DNA from: Portulaca oleracea
Lineage: Eukaryota > Streptophyta > Magnoliopsida > Caryophyllales > Portulacaceae
Length of the DNA stretch: 64,000 bases
Reading direction: 5' to 3'
Assembly: GCA_029582165.1 (NCBI GenBank)
Contig: CM055870.1
Location: 18,292,332-18,356,331, forward strand
In this document: piece after piece, positions 9,298 through 20,439 of the stretch
How positions within the stretch are numbered: position 1 is the stretch's first letter
Layout of the letters: each line of letters starts with the position of its first letter
Made by a program: the position numbers and the translations under genes
The notes under the pieces: model-generated
Told to the model about the DNA's origin: nothing
Database searches by the model: none
What the model saw: only the letters and a program-made list of their open reading frames with translations

Positions 9298-9878
9298 TTA
9301 ACTTTAGGGATATTGGATGACAATATTCTCACCTTTGGGGGTATTGGATTATAATATACAAACCTTTACCATTGGACAACAATATCCCTGACCTTTATAG
9401 TTAGGTGAAATTATTATACCAATAGTGACTAAGGAGGTGAAGACTGGTTAATTGGTCTCGATTATGACGTGATAGGCGGAAGAAAAATAATCGGTCATTG
9501 CCCAACAACTCCATTAATCCCACCGTTTTTCTCATTAACCCACGTTAAAACAAAATCGGCCCTAACACAATGACTAACTGGGAGGTGAATCGGTCTTCAT
9601 ACTGACGTGAAACACAACCATCCAATGTCTTGTAATGTGGGTTAGTGAGAAAAACTAAGGGGTTAATGAAGTTATTGGCTTGTGACAGTTTTTTCCCCTT
9701 CGCCAACCATATTAGCGCGCTTGGAGACCGATTCACCGCCCCCTTAGTTATTGTTGGTATAACAATGTCACCCAGGTATAAAGGTCAGAGATATTGTTGT
9801 CCAATAGTAAAGGTTGGTATATTACAATCAAACACCCCCAAAGGTTAGTATATTATCATCTAAAAACCCTTAACTTTA
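9298..9878. mobile_element. Mutator-type non-autonomous element (MITE) with 9-bp TSD
   Basis: The element occupies 9307-9869 (563 bp) between direct copies of TTAACTTTA (9298-9306 and 9870-9878). Its ends are long imperfect inverted repeats of about 140 bp: left GGGATATTGGATGACAATAT, right on the reverse strand GGGTTTTTAGATGATAATAT, both continuing through a shared ATTGGACAACAATATC block. Long terminal inverted repeats plus a 9-bp duplication are characteristic of Mutator-like elements. No transposase frame lies inside. Confidence 0.85.
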
Positions 9879-9899
9879 TACCAAACATTTTTATTACAA

Positions 9900-10395
9900 A
9901 CAGCTAATGTATTGTCCACCCTGGTGTATACGGAGCTATGTTTGTCAATCTCATATGGCTAGTCCAAAATGCTCTATGTCATATGCCTCCTCACCCCATG
10001 CTTTTTGTTACTTTTTATTTTATATTTTTGATGTAGATACATAAGTACACCTATATACATAAATGATAGATAGGTACACTTAAGTATGTAATATACTTAT
10101 CGCAATAAAAGGGAGAAAATAGGATCATATTAAGGAAGATTTACATTTGATTATCACCATCAGCTGTTCTCTTCCGAAGATGTGGTTTTTGAAGGAAAAA
10201 CATAAGAAGGCAATGCATGTCACTAAAGCTAGCCAGATAAGCATGCAAAGTTAGAAATTGCAAACAAATTAAAGTTTGCACTGGTAAAGGCCACTTGAAC
10301 TAAATATATTGTAACCTTTGATACTTGAACTAAATAACATGATATATATGTTATTCCCATTGGTTCGGTAGAACTCCATGATGGTTCTGAACTTC
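9900..10395. other. Intergenic DNA and 3' flank of the Aux/IAA gene
   Basis: AT-rich DNA between the MITE and the stop codon of the minus-strand Aux/IAA gene. It should contain that gene's 3' UTR; no polyadenylation signal was assigned. Confidence 0.5.
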
Positions 10396-11361
10396 TTAGG
10401 AGAGAATCAAGTTGGACTTTCGCACAATTCTTAATCGCTTCACAGAATCGGCAAAGTCCCTGAAATCGTAAAACGTACATACAGATAATTCATCAATCAA
10501 GATCAACGCTACCAGCGAAAAAAACAAGTGCGAATTGAGAAAGTAGCAAAAGGACCTACTTCCATGGCACATCACCAACAGGCCTCCAGTTATCTTTTGC
10601 ATCCTTATAAAACAGAATAAACTCTGACCCAGATTGAAACAAGTGCAATCCAGACTGTGACAGCCTACCTGAAATCAAGATGCATATATTGTTCTTGTTA
10701 TATTCAAGGCCAAGAACTAATAAATAAAACTGCAAGCTAGCTAGCTAGTAGAATTATATATCATCAAACATGTTTATCCAAGAGCATACCAAACATATCT
10801 TCCAGTTGAAGAGCAAGGGCAGAGTAGCCAGCGACATGAAGGATACAAATTTTCCTTCCTACAATTACCCCATCCATGTTAACCTTCACGTATGGCGATC
10901 CATCTCTGCTTTCGAATCCCTCCAAGTTTTCGCCACTCTCTTCTTGGTTCTTTGTTGAGCACCCAGAGTACTTTGGAAGAAAACCTTTGAGGTTTAATGG
11001 GTTCAAGTATGGCCATTGTATCAGGTCATTGTATTCCCCTGGAACTACGGTTGAACCCAAATCCAAACTGTGGTTCGCTGCGTAATTATGCATTTTTATG
11101 GTTCAACTTCAGTGTTTTTCAATAGTGATGAACATAATTAACTGCGACATACAATTGGTAACCCTAGGTAGAAGCAAAATATACTGATAAATAACGACTT
11201 AAAAGCAGGTAGAAGCATATACGATACGTACTGTCTTGGATATCGTTACAAGCGGCTTCCGGGTGCAATGTTTTCAAACTTAGCCCAAGATCAATAAAAT
11301 CACCATCCTTGTTCACATGATGATACACTGATTCAAGAAAGGCAGCCATGTTTGAGTCCAT
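10396..11361 (-). CDS. IAA32: Aux/IAA protein, IAA32/IAA34-like, four exons
   Basis: A nuclear auxin co-receptor/repressor-family protein. Exons (minus): 11361-11232, 11077-10790, 10668-10560, 10459-10396, all with GT-AG introns and consistent phases, giving about 196 residues. The N-terminus carries the EAR repression motif DLGLSL (residues 24-29, domain I). Residues about 105-186 form the PB1 domain III/IV: YVKVNMDGVIVGRKIC with the conserved lysine, then LHLFQSGSEF and WRPVGDVPWKDF. The domain II degron (GWPPV core) is absent. This is characteristic of the non-canonical IAA32/IAA34 group, which escapes TIR1-dependent turnover; in Arabidopsis they act with TMK1 in apical-hook growth. The length fits the family. 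No defect is visible. The start is the first ATG of exon 1. UTRs were not mapped. Confidence 0.88.
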
Positions 11362-13560
11362 TGACTTAACTACTCCCTCTGCTAGTAGTTAGATCTTAGA
11401 GCAGCTTTAGTTTCTGTTACTGCTTTCAATGTGCATCAAAGTAGTACTGCTGACATCAAACTTATACGCACAATCAAGATAAGAGGGAGTAAATGTGGGA
11501 ATTGAAGCTATCAGCTAGACATAAAAACCTCGCTCCATAATCTGTCAGTTGGAATCATTGGCTTTCGGTTATTATCAGCCAAGAAGTAATGGAAAAACAT
11601 ATAAAAACAACACAGAAACTAGCAGGGATGGGTGAAACGATCTTGGCAGAGATGGTTTAGATATTGCAACCCAGTAGAGGTACAAGGGATTTAGCTTTTA
11701 CAAAACAATAGCAGTAACTCAGAAAATGTTTTTTTGGCTTTGACTGAGGTCCCACTTGCATTGCTTGTAATGGGATAAACTTGACTCTATGCCCATAACA
11801 TTCTGATGCATGCTTTTACAATTTATGTTGTTTACTGCGAGGACATATTTCTGTTGGTGCTAAAGTTGAACACTTGGCCTTTTTCATCTTCATTGATTCT
11901 ATCACCAAGATAAACTTCTGTTCTCTATGGATTCCGATCGCTTCAGTGTGGATCGTATCAAAGCAAACAGGTTTTAGTCTTTTAGTGGTAGATATTCGAA
12001 AGAAAGTAAATATGTTAATTCTTTCAAGGGCTGTCAAAAACCATCATACCCGAAAACTCAGTTTAGCCCGACCCACAAAACTGGGTACGGTCATAAGTTC
12101 GAATTTTGACTTCAATCAATTTGACAGAAAATTCGTATATGATATTTTTCATTTTTCTATTAAGCAAACTTGATTAACCTGAATTTTGGTTTGTCCAAAT
12201 TATCTAACCCAAAAATCATATATCATATATATATATATCATATATATTTCTGGGTACAAGGGCGAGAATCGGAATATGCAAGATTTAAAGAGGGTATTTC
12301 GGGAAAATCATTATTAGACATTTTACTTTTAAATTTTTTTTACACATTCATTATTATGATAAGTTACAAATAATAATGAGTAATAGAATTGGCTAATAAT
12401 TAGAAAAAAATTAGAATTAATTTAAAAGATAAGTTACTATACATTATTATGATAAGTTACAACTTTACATTTACGTTGAGTTATCTTCCATTTTATTTAT
12501 TTTATCTTTTGTTTTTTGCATTTTAGAACACATTGAAAGGAAGTAGCTGCCCACTATTCCTAAACTTTTACAAATATGCATATTAACTTGATAAAAAACA
12601 AATATTTAGATTAACCAAAATCAATGGAGGGTGTTTTTTTTTTATGGATTGTTCCTTTTTTTTTTAACATTATGGACTTTTCACATTGGTGTTTTTGTGC
12701 TTCCTACTAATGGTCAATTAAGTGGTGTGCATTTTCTCTTGGTACCTTTGAGAGAAAAGTCATTTTATACATATTTATTGACAATGAAAGTTACTACTAA
12801 TAACAATTAATTAAATAATATTAGCTAATTATAAAATTAAAATATTTAATAAAAGAAAAAATGACCTTCCATATGAAATTATTTTTTATAAGATAAGTAT
12901 TTATTAAAGTTAGTTTTTCAACATAAAGGGAAAATTATATAAAATAACATTTGCATCAATAAAATGATGATATTGATAAGGTGATCGATCTAACATTGAC
13001 AAAAAAATAATTATTATTGATTTCATTTTAGTAAAAAAGTGTAAATATAAAATGATTCATGTATCAATAACATGTTTTCTTATGCTATCAAAAAGAATTA
13101 TTATTTACACTTTATGTGTGTTAACAAGAGTGAAAATTGATTTTTACGATAAAAAAAAAAAAAGAAAATTGATGTTATAATTGAGATGGTGAGTGTGTGA
13201 TTTGTTAAAGTGATATTATCTTTAAAAAAATAGTACTTTTTTTGAGAGGTAAAAACATTGCATTTAACTCAAGTTTGCAATAAGTGCCCATTTGTTTTAA
13301 TTTTAGTATGTTCACAACTATCGTTCATAAAATACCAAGCCACTTTAACTTTTTTATTTTATAAAATCCATTTAAATTTATACCAATGAAATTATTTTTT
13401 TCCAACTCTCCTTTTTGGCTAAGAAATTGTTAATATTTGGTTTAAAATTTATAGAATAATTATTATTAATTAATAATGAATGTTGTAAGTTACAAAATAA
13501 GTTAATATTATATAGTTTAAGTTACAAATTTAATTAATTATTATATTCAATTAAATTTTG
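11362..13560. other. 5' flank of Aux/IAA gene and AT-rich intergenic DNA
   Basis: Should contain the promoter and 5' UTR of the minus-strand Aux/IAA gene directly right of 11361. Beyond about 12200 it is strongly AT-rich with an ATATAT tract (12218-12247) and homopolymers. The short frames here resemble no known protein. Confidence 0.5.
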
Positions 13561-14440
13561 ATGACCTATGGATATTATGTTTCCATCACGTTATTTGTCT
13601 ATAAAAGGTTGGATTGGTTGTTTGTGACAAAGCTACTCATCAAGCTCTAAAACATAATTTTTTTCCTCTCACAGTCTCACTACAATTATCATTTCCATTG
13701 GTTCTTAAGGTTGAGGTATTAGTTTTATTGTTGTTAGATTATTTTTTTTGATTATTACACATTTCATTGTACTATTTTACGGTGATCATCACCATATAGG
13801 AAGAAGATAATTATATTTTTGAAGGTTGAAAATGGTTGTCTTATGAACTTCTTATTGCAACTTGGATGTCGTAGCTTTAAAGAACGGATTGGTATTTTCA
13901 TTCACTTTTAAGAATTGTTAACTTTTTTTTTTACACAAACACATTGATTAGTTCTATATCATTACTTGCCATAAGATATGTGACTCTACTAAAATTTTTA
14001 TTTGTGTTTTCATTTAAACTACTTGCGTCATTGCATAGACATTTTCATATAATTTGCTCTCGTGATTTCCCATGCCCTTTCTTTTAAAATATAATTAGAA
14101 ATGTTAATAGATACAAAAACTATTGTATATGTACAATTATGTCTACTAATTTGTCATTTCATGCAGGTTGGAACCTGGATGTTATGCATTATCAAAAAGA
14201 AGACTTATTATTACATAAAAATTTAAAATGATTGTAATAAGGCAAATATCAGGTAAACAATTATTTATGTTTTATGTACTAATAAAAGAGAAAATAATTT
14301 TATAACAATATAATTAAAATCAATGAGAAATTTTTATTTAATTTAAATTGAATACAAGGCAATATATACAAAAAGTTAGCGAGACATTCCTAATAATCAT
14401 GATACCACTACGCAAATTTCAGGAGATTATATAATAATAA

Positions 14441-14477
<37 letters not shown>

Positions 14478-16494
14478 GATAGCGAGGTATCCCATGCATT
14501 TTCCATTAATGTTAATACATACGTTATGCATTTGACAATTAAGACAATGAAATGGTGATTATTAAATTAATATTTATTATACTTAACCATTTAAGTTATA
14601 TATTTTCAATTACAAACAAACAAAACGGTTGCTTTGTTCTTAAATTACCTTTAATATTGTTAATAACTTTTTTAAATAATTATGCTTGATCATCCACTCA
14701 AGGTTAACCAAATTTGTATAAATGATCACAAGGTGCATGCTTTACAAATTATGGAATTTTGATAATGTGAAAGATGATATATTTTTAGTACAAGTATTAT
14801 CCTCAACAATCAAAAGTTATGTTCACATACTTTACTTAATTTAAAGTCACATATTATATATTATTATATACTTTATATTATTTTACTCAAATTGATTTTT
14901 ATCATTCAGCCATACAAATGTTTAAAAATATATATCATATATCATATATAATACAAATGCTTAAAAATGTATATAATACTAATCCTGAATTTGTCCATTT
15001 TGTTTTAAGTGTTGTTGATATTGGTCTGCACATGTGACATTTGAATAGTTCAAAAAAGTTGATAGCATTGCAAGTCCAACCAATTACTGAGACATATATG
15101 AAAATTCATGATAAGGTATGATGGTCAATAGTTTTTTTTTTTATTAATTTGTATACTCTTGATCGTCATGAAATATAATAATTGAATGTCAATTTTATGA
15201 GAGTTGAATTCCCTGAAATTGACAAGGAATTTATATGGTAGAGTGTATGATATAATGCATATTGTAAACACTATATAATTTCAATGAAGGTATGCATTTT
15301 TTTAAGGCTCATTGTTTTATCTTATAATTGTCAAATTGCAATATCTATGTGGAATGATATGGTTATTGCATGTTGTAACTTTTAACATTTAAATTACAAC
15401 AACTATTTTAGTATTGATTTGATTTGTTTCTTTTATTCTAATAAAGCAAGCCTCTCAGTTATTTTTATCATACAAGAGATTAAAAATCTTCATCAATTTT
15501 GAATTGCATGTGCGCTCTATGCAGCATTCACTGGAGTTGCATTTGGCCGCGTGCGAAGACTATGAGATTAATAAAGGTAACATATTTATTTTGTTTATAC
15601 GATAACATCATATTATTGATAGTTTATTAATCTATAATTATAACAAATTTTATATTTTAAAGATTCACCTAATTGAAAGTCACTAGCATTTCAATTGCAT
15701 TCTAATTCTTTATAGTTTTTTGACAATTCAAAAATAGTACTTATTTTTCTATTAAATGACAAATGAATTTTACAATTTGTTTCATACTACTATTAGTGAC
15801 AAAAAAAAATAAATTTTGAAACATTTTATGAGCCATCATTATCTTTTTGATCTATGAAAGTGTTTAATTTTCTTTGACTTTATTTATTAATTAACTAAGT
15901 TGTATGTATAATTGTAGTAGGCTTTTATCACATGAGTGTCACTTGAAATATGCAAGTAACCCAAAATATTAAAAGACCAAAATAATGTTAAAAAACTACG
16001 ATTAATTTCTTTTCCTCATCATCTAATCTTTAATACTCATATATAAACTATATAATAATATTATCATTTATCTTTTTAATTTAATATTATTATCATGACT
16101 ATTTCTTTATTTAATATATTTCCATGATTATCCATGGATCAACTCTTTTTTCATCGTCAATACATATATAAAAGAAATTTATTTATGTCTTTATTGGGAA
16201 CATTTGCAACATAAAGAATTAAAGTAATAATTTATCTTGAATTGAGCTTCGATGAAATTTATCATATGAAGCATATCATAGTTGGTGAGAAGATACTTGT
16301 ATTAGTGAAGACAATTATGATAATTATGCTTAAGTACATTCATATCTGCTGAATTAGACCTTTATATTATTGTAAAATGATTGCAAAAAAATTATAGTTA
16401 CAAAGTTGTGATCATTGTAAACATAGTCTAAAATGTTATCAATAATACGCGAGATTTACTTTCGTCCCGTGCAACGCACGGGTCTGAAGACTAG
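13561..16494 (+). mobile_element. Probable Helitron body ending at 16494 (left end not located)
   Basis: The 3' terminus is clear: hairpin CCCGTGC-AAC-GCACGGG (16466-16482), then 8 bp, then CTAG at 16491-16494, followed by T. This is the Helitron 3' signature (hairpin upstream of CTRR, insertion at AT). The 5' TC end was not found, so the start given is a working guess. The region is AT-rich, with a TATA-like TCTATAAAAGG at about 13600 and an ATA-type microsatellite near 14442-14475. No Rep/helicase frame is visible, so it would be non-autonomous. Confidence 0.5.
16466..16494 (+). other. Helitron 3' terminal hairpin and CTAG end
   Basis: A perfect 7-bp stem with a 3-nt loop (16466-16482) followed by GTCTGAAGA-like spacer and CTAG, then T. 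This arrangement defines Helitron 3' ends recognised by the RepHel protein for rolling-circle termination. Confidence 0.75.
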
Positions 16495-16554
16495 TTAACC
16501 GAAAAAACTGGTATCAAACATCAACATTTTGTTATGACATTCAATTCCACTACT

Positions 16555-17164
16555 AGAAAATGACGAGTTAATTACATTTACCCTACCTGACTTATGTGGT
16601 AATAATTTTTGCACACCCGACATTTGAGAAATAATTTTCATCCTACCTGATATTTAAGTGGTCATAAATTTAAAGCCCCTCAGGTATGTTATAATTGATT
16701 TTTTATTGACTTTTCCGGTGAACTGTAAAAAAATAAATATGAAGTGACCTTTATACCCTTGTTATTATTTCTTTTGGCTTTCAATTAAATGTGAAATGAC
16801 TTTTGTACCCTTAGTATTAATTGTTATGGCATTTTAAAACCCAATCACTCCTCTGATTCCTCTCCAGGCCCCCCTCCCATATAGAAAATGAAAACCTAAT
16901 CCCTCCTAAACCACTATGTCTGTCTTCTACTCTCCAACATAGTCTTTTCCTTCTCAAATTAAAGGGCATCATCGTAATTTCACATAGTGATATAAAGGTA
17001 TTATTGTATTTTTCCATTTCCGATGATAAGTTACTGGATTCTAACACTAAAAGTCACTTTCAATAAATATCAGGTAGAGTGAAAATTATTTTTTAAATGT
17101 CGAGTGTGCAAAAATTATTATCACATATATCAAGTAGAGTAATGTAATTAACTCAGAAAATGAC
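16555..17164. mobile_element. Mutator-type MITE with 10-bp TSD
   Basis: The element at 16565-17154 (590 bp) lies between direct copies of AGAAAATGAC (16555-16564 and 17155-17164). The inverted repeats exceed 90 bp: left GAGTTAATTACATTTACCCT, right reverse complement GAGTTAATTACATTACTCTA, then a shared AATAATTTTTGCACAC block. Long inverted repeats with a 9-11-bp duplication fit the Mutator superfamily. No transposase frame is present. It sits only about 60 bp from the Helitron end. Confidence 0.83.
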
Positions 17165-17479
17165 CCAAATTATGACCCTTCATGCTTGACCCTTTATAAC
17201 AGCGTCAACAGAAATTTCGAGGGAGAGTGGATCGGTCGTCACTTTTTACAGCAAAAGTTGGCCCGACATCTGAAAGGGTCGGTAGCATAATAATACAGGC
17301 GCCCAATTTTCTGGCTTAATTGGGCCTATGACGCGGTCTCAATAATTGGGTCAAAAGCTGGGCTTAGATAATGAAAACCTAGCTCTAGGCGCGCGGCATA
17401 TTGAAGAAGCAGTACTAATTAAATGTGCACGTGGGTTCTGAAATTAATATTAAATTTTTTTATTCTTTTTCTAACTTCA

Positions 17480-18760
17480 CTTAATTTCCCAAAACCTTAA
17501 TCACCTTCCTAATCGAACAGTAGCCTTCATCTGCACGTACTCTGAGTTTTCATTTGCCGCTTAATTAGAGAATTGAGGAGGAAGAATTGCCGATCGAAAA
17601 CCCTAAATTTTGTGTTCTGACTCCTCTATCTCACAGTGTCGCTCCATCTGATTTCGACTCTCAATTGATCAGTAATACAACACTGCGTGATTTCCGATTG
17701 GTTTGAGAACATTCAGTAGGGATTGTTCATCACAATTTCATGTAAGTTTCTTTGAGTTTAAAACCCCAGTATATAATTCTTAATTCCTCAGTATATATGG
17801 TACGTTTGTAGTAGATTAGATTTGAATTGGGTTTAATTTTCTGGTTAAAGTATTCTTTGATAGTGAAGATATAAGTGTTGATGTCATTATTCTTTTTTTT
17901 GATAGAATGTTTTACGACTGGAAAATTTGGTGGGTTTTGATTGTTAAACTGGAATTGATGATGAAGTAGACTTGTTCAGAATCTTTGGGTTTGGGCAAGA
18001 GAACAATCAAGTAGTTGACACTTGTGACTAGTACTAACCCCCTAAGCCCAGACGGGCAACAAAATCGAACCCCAAAGGTTCTTTTTTCTCACTATACCAT
18101 GCCCTAATTATATTCTTGGCATGGAATTGATGCTTCTATATTTCTGCAAATTCTGTTCATTATGCCTTCATCTTTGCCTAATGAAATTTTGTCTCCTTTT
18201 TTCGAGCAAGTTCCATAATAAGTTTTATGATAGTTGATAGAGCACTTGGGACCATGTTCTTTGTTTGGGAAATTGCAGTTTCAATGTGGAATCATATACA
18301 ATTAGAGTTTTCATACAATATACTACAAAAAAAACAAAAACAAAAAAAAGACTGAGATGTTTGTTCTTATTATTGTGATCTCATCTTATCGATGTAAGTT
18401 TCAGTGAGACTCGTGTTATTGTGATCGACCACCTCCGCCATAACTCAGCTCAATCTTGATAGGATGCAAATTTATTCTTGACTTATTCTAGAGGCCAAAT
18501 GCTGGTGAGCAACGAGGGACTGTGAATTTCATACCAAAATTTAGATGTTGTAGACTTGTTTGGGTTCGACAAAAGGAATATTGGTTTCATCTGCTATGAT
18601 GCGTATGGCAATGATGTTAATTCAAAGAGCTCCTTTTTTTTAAATCAAAATTTCTTTTTGATTTTAATAGGGTTTATTTTGGTTTGGTTGTTTCAGGGGG
18701 TTGTGGTAGATTCAGTCAAGTAAGGATAATATAAGTCACGTTAAGTTAAGTTAAGTTAGA
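17480..18760 (+). other. Possible 5' end of a plant gene (UTR exon), coding exons not found
   Basis: Between 17480 and 17742 the DNA looks like a plant 5' leader: TGGGCC-type site II motifs lie upstream (about 17300-17360), the telo-box AAACCCTAA is at 17598-17606, and ATG|GTAAGT-like ATGTAAGTTTC at 17740 could be a splice donor. Downstream AT/T-rich DNA resembles an intron, with a possible small exon after TTTCAG near 18698. No coding exon was recognised before the TA microsatellite at 18882. It may be a long-intron gene broken by insertions, a noncoding transcript, or chance. Confidence 0.3.
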
Positions 18761-18878
18761 CCTAATTAATTACTAAGTTAAAGAACAGCGCCTAAGTTAT
18801 GCATTGAAAATTATTTGATGAATATATTTCACAGTTCTGCTATTAATAAATTAATAAACTAGAAAGCCATGACACTCT

Positions 18879-18881
<3 letters not shown>

Positions 18882-18932
<51 letters not shown>

Positions 18933-18947
18933 ATACAAGCTTGTGTG

Positions 18948-18981
<34 letters not shown>
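18882..18981. repeat. (TA)n microsatellites
   Basis: Two TA runs, about 18882-18924 and 18949-18981, separated by a short GTATGTATATACAAGC stretch. Length is prone to assembly error. Confidence 0.9.
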
Positions 18982-18985
<4 letters not shown>

Positions 18986-19380
18986 ATTGGATTTTAATAA
19001 TCTCTACTTTCACAATTGGACAACAATAATCCCTACTATCAATTTGGATTCTAGAGGTCTAAAAAAAATAAAATTTGATTGTCGTGGGACATAATCGAGA
19101 GTGTACTCTAAATATCATAGATTTTGTATTGCGTTTGATTCAAAACTTAGTATAACACTTTACCATGATTTTTAATGAATTTACAGCGTTTCTCCCAATT
19201 TTTTTCAATTTGTTTACGATTTTTTAATGATTTTTTCACTTTTAATCCTTTTAAACAAATCATAATAATTTCTCAGAGTCTCAAAAAAATAATTTAAAAA
19301 TTGCTTTAGTAAATATAGTTCATTACTTTTCTTGGAGGAGGAATGAAAAAACAAAAACAATATTGGGTAGAAAGAAAAAA
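18982..19380. other. AT-rich DNA with one MITE-end-like segment
   Basis: Positions 18982-19060 read TTGGATTTTAATAATC...ATTGGACAACAATAATCC. This resembles the inverted-repeat end of the MITE at 9307-9869 (shared ATTGGACAACAAT), but no opposite end or target duplication was seen. The rest holds nothing recognisable. Confidence 0.35.
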
Positions 19381-19389
19381 AATAAAAAG

Positions 19390-20410
19390 AATTTGGAGGT
19401 GGATTTGCTACCACTACAATACAATTTGAGAGTGTTGAATAAACTCTTGTCAATGTAAACATGCCTTGACGCACCCGAGTCTATCTACCAATTGTTACTA
19501 CCAATGGAGACCATATTGATTTGATCCGTAATCATAGTCATGAAGGAATTGGGTTCCCTATCCTTGGTCTTGCCTTTAGATGTATCTTTGTTCAAAAGAC
19601 TATGTTTCTTTTCTCCATTGGTGACACTTTCTCTTTGTTTTTCCCTGTTTGCCTCATTCCCAACAAACTTGCTTAGGCTTTGGAATTTCCTTGCTAGTTT
19701 TGTTACGTTGTGGCTCTTATTCTTATTATTGTTTCCCTTATTTTCTTGCACCATATGGACCTTAGATTGCTCTTTGGTCCCATCTTAGAGGCGTAACTAC
19801 TCTTCAACTCGAAGATGGTTAGGCAATCATTCAAGAGACATAGCCTCTTTCCGATGCATGAGTGTCCTTTTAGTCTCATTCTAAGTAAAAGGTAGCTTGT
19901 CAATGATACAAGATACGATTATAGATTTATCTATGTTTTAGTTGTGTCGCTTGAAGTTACTCAAAATACGTTGAATCTCATGAAATTGATCTAGAATTTT
20001 ATTATTATCATCCCTTAAACTTCATGAATTGACTAACAAGAAAATTCTTACTTGATGCATCTTCCGACATGTACTTAGCCTCAAGCATCTCCCAAAGCTT
20101 CTTGGCCATCTCTACATGTTGATAAATATCAAATAGAGTATCGCTCATCCCATTAAGAATGCATCATTTACATATGTAGTTGTCATTCTCCATCTTTAGC
20201 CTTTGCCGAGTAGCTTCCGCATCTTCCATAGGCGTCTTGTCTTCAACTTGTCCCCTACTCTTATCACAATCCTTGGATGTCTTATCGGTTGATTCCGTGG
20301 GAGGGTTTTCGGTTGAAGATGCTTGTGCCTTCTCAGTCGAAGGCGCTTGAACCATCTTGGGAGAAATCTTAATGTTAAAGCATATAAGCCAATTGAGAGT
20401 AGTGAGCAAG
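19390..20410 (-). pseudogene. Copia gag-protease remnant
   Basis: Minus-strand fragments of a second Copia lineage. An acidic gag start (MVQAPSTEKAQASSTENPP; 20164-20355) leads into ATRQRLKMENDNYICK and, across a frame break, NGMSDTLFDIYQHVEMAKKL and LEAKYMSEDASSKNF (about 20030-20160). The basic linker (19485-19754) ends SIGSNNW, then after a stop IDSGASRHVYIDKSLF, the protease active site with intact DSG, at about 19425-19480. RT, integrase and LTRs were not found. It abuts the CACTA transposase fragment at about 20440. Confidence 0.78.
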
Positions 20411-20439
20411 AAATGAATCTTGTTTTACCAACGCCAAAA

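Noticed and set aside
16817..17047. 76-codon minus-strand frame
   Set aside because: Lies wholly inside the Mutator-type MITE and resembles no protein.
19412..19420. CACTACAAT as a possible CACTA 5' end
   Set aside because: It is the complement of Copia protease-region codons and lies in the Copia remnant.
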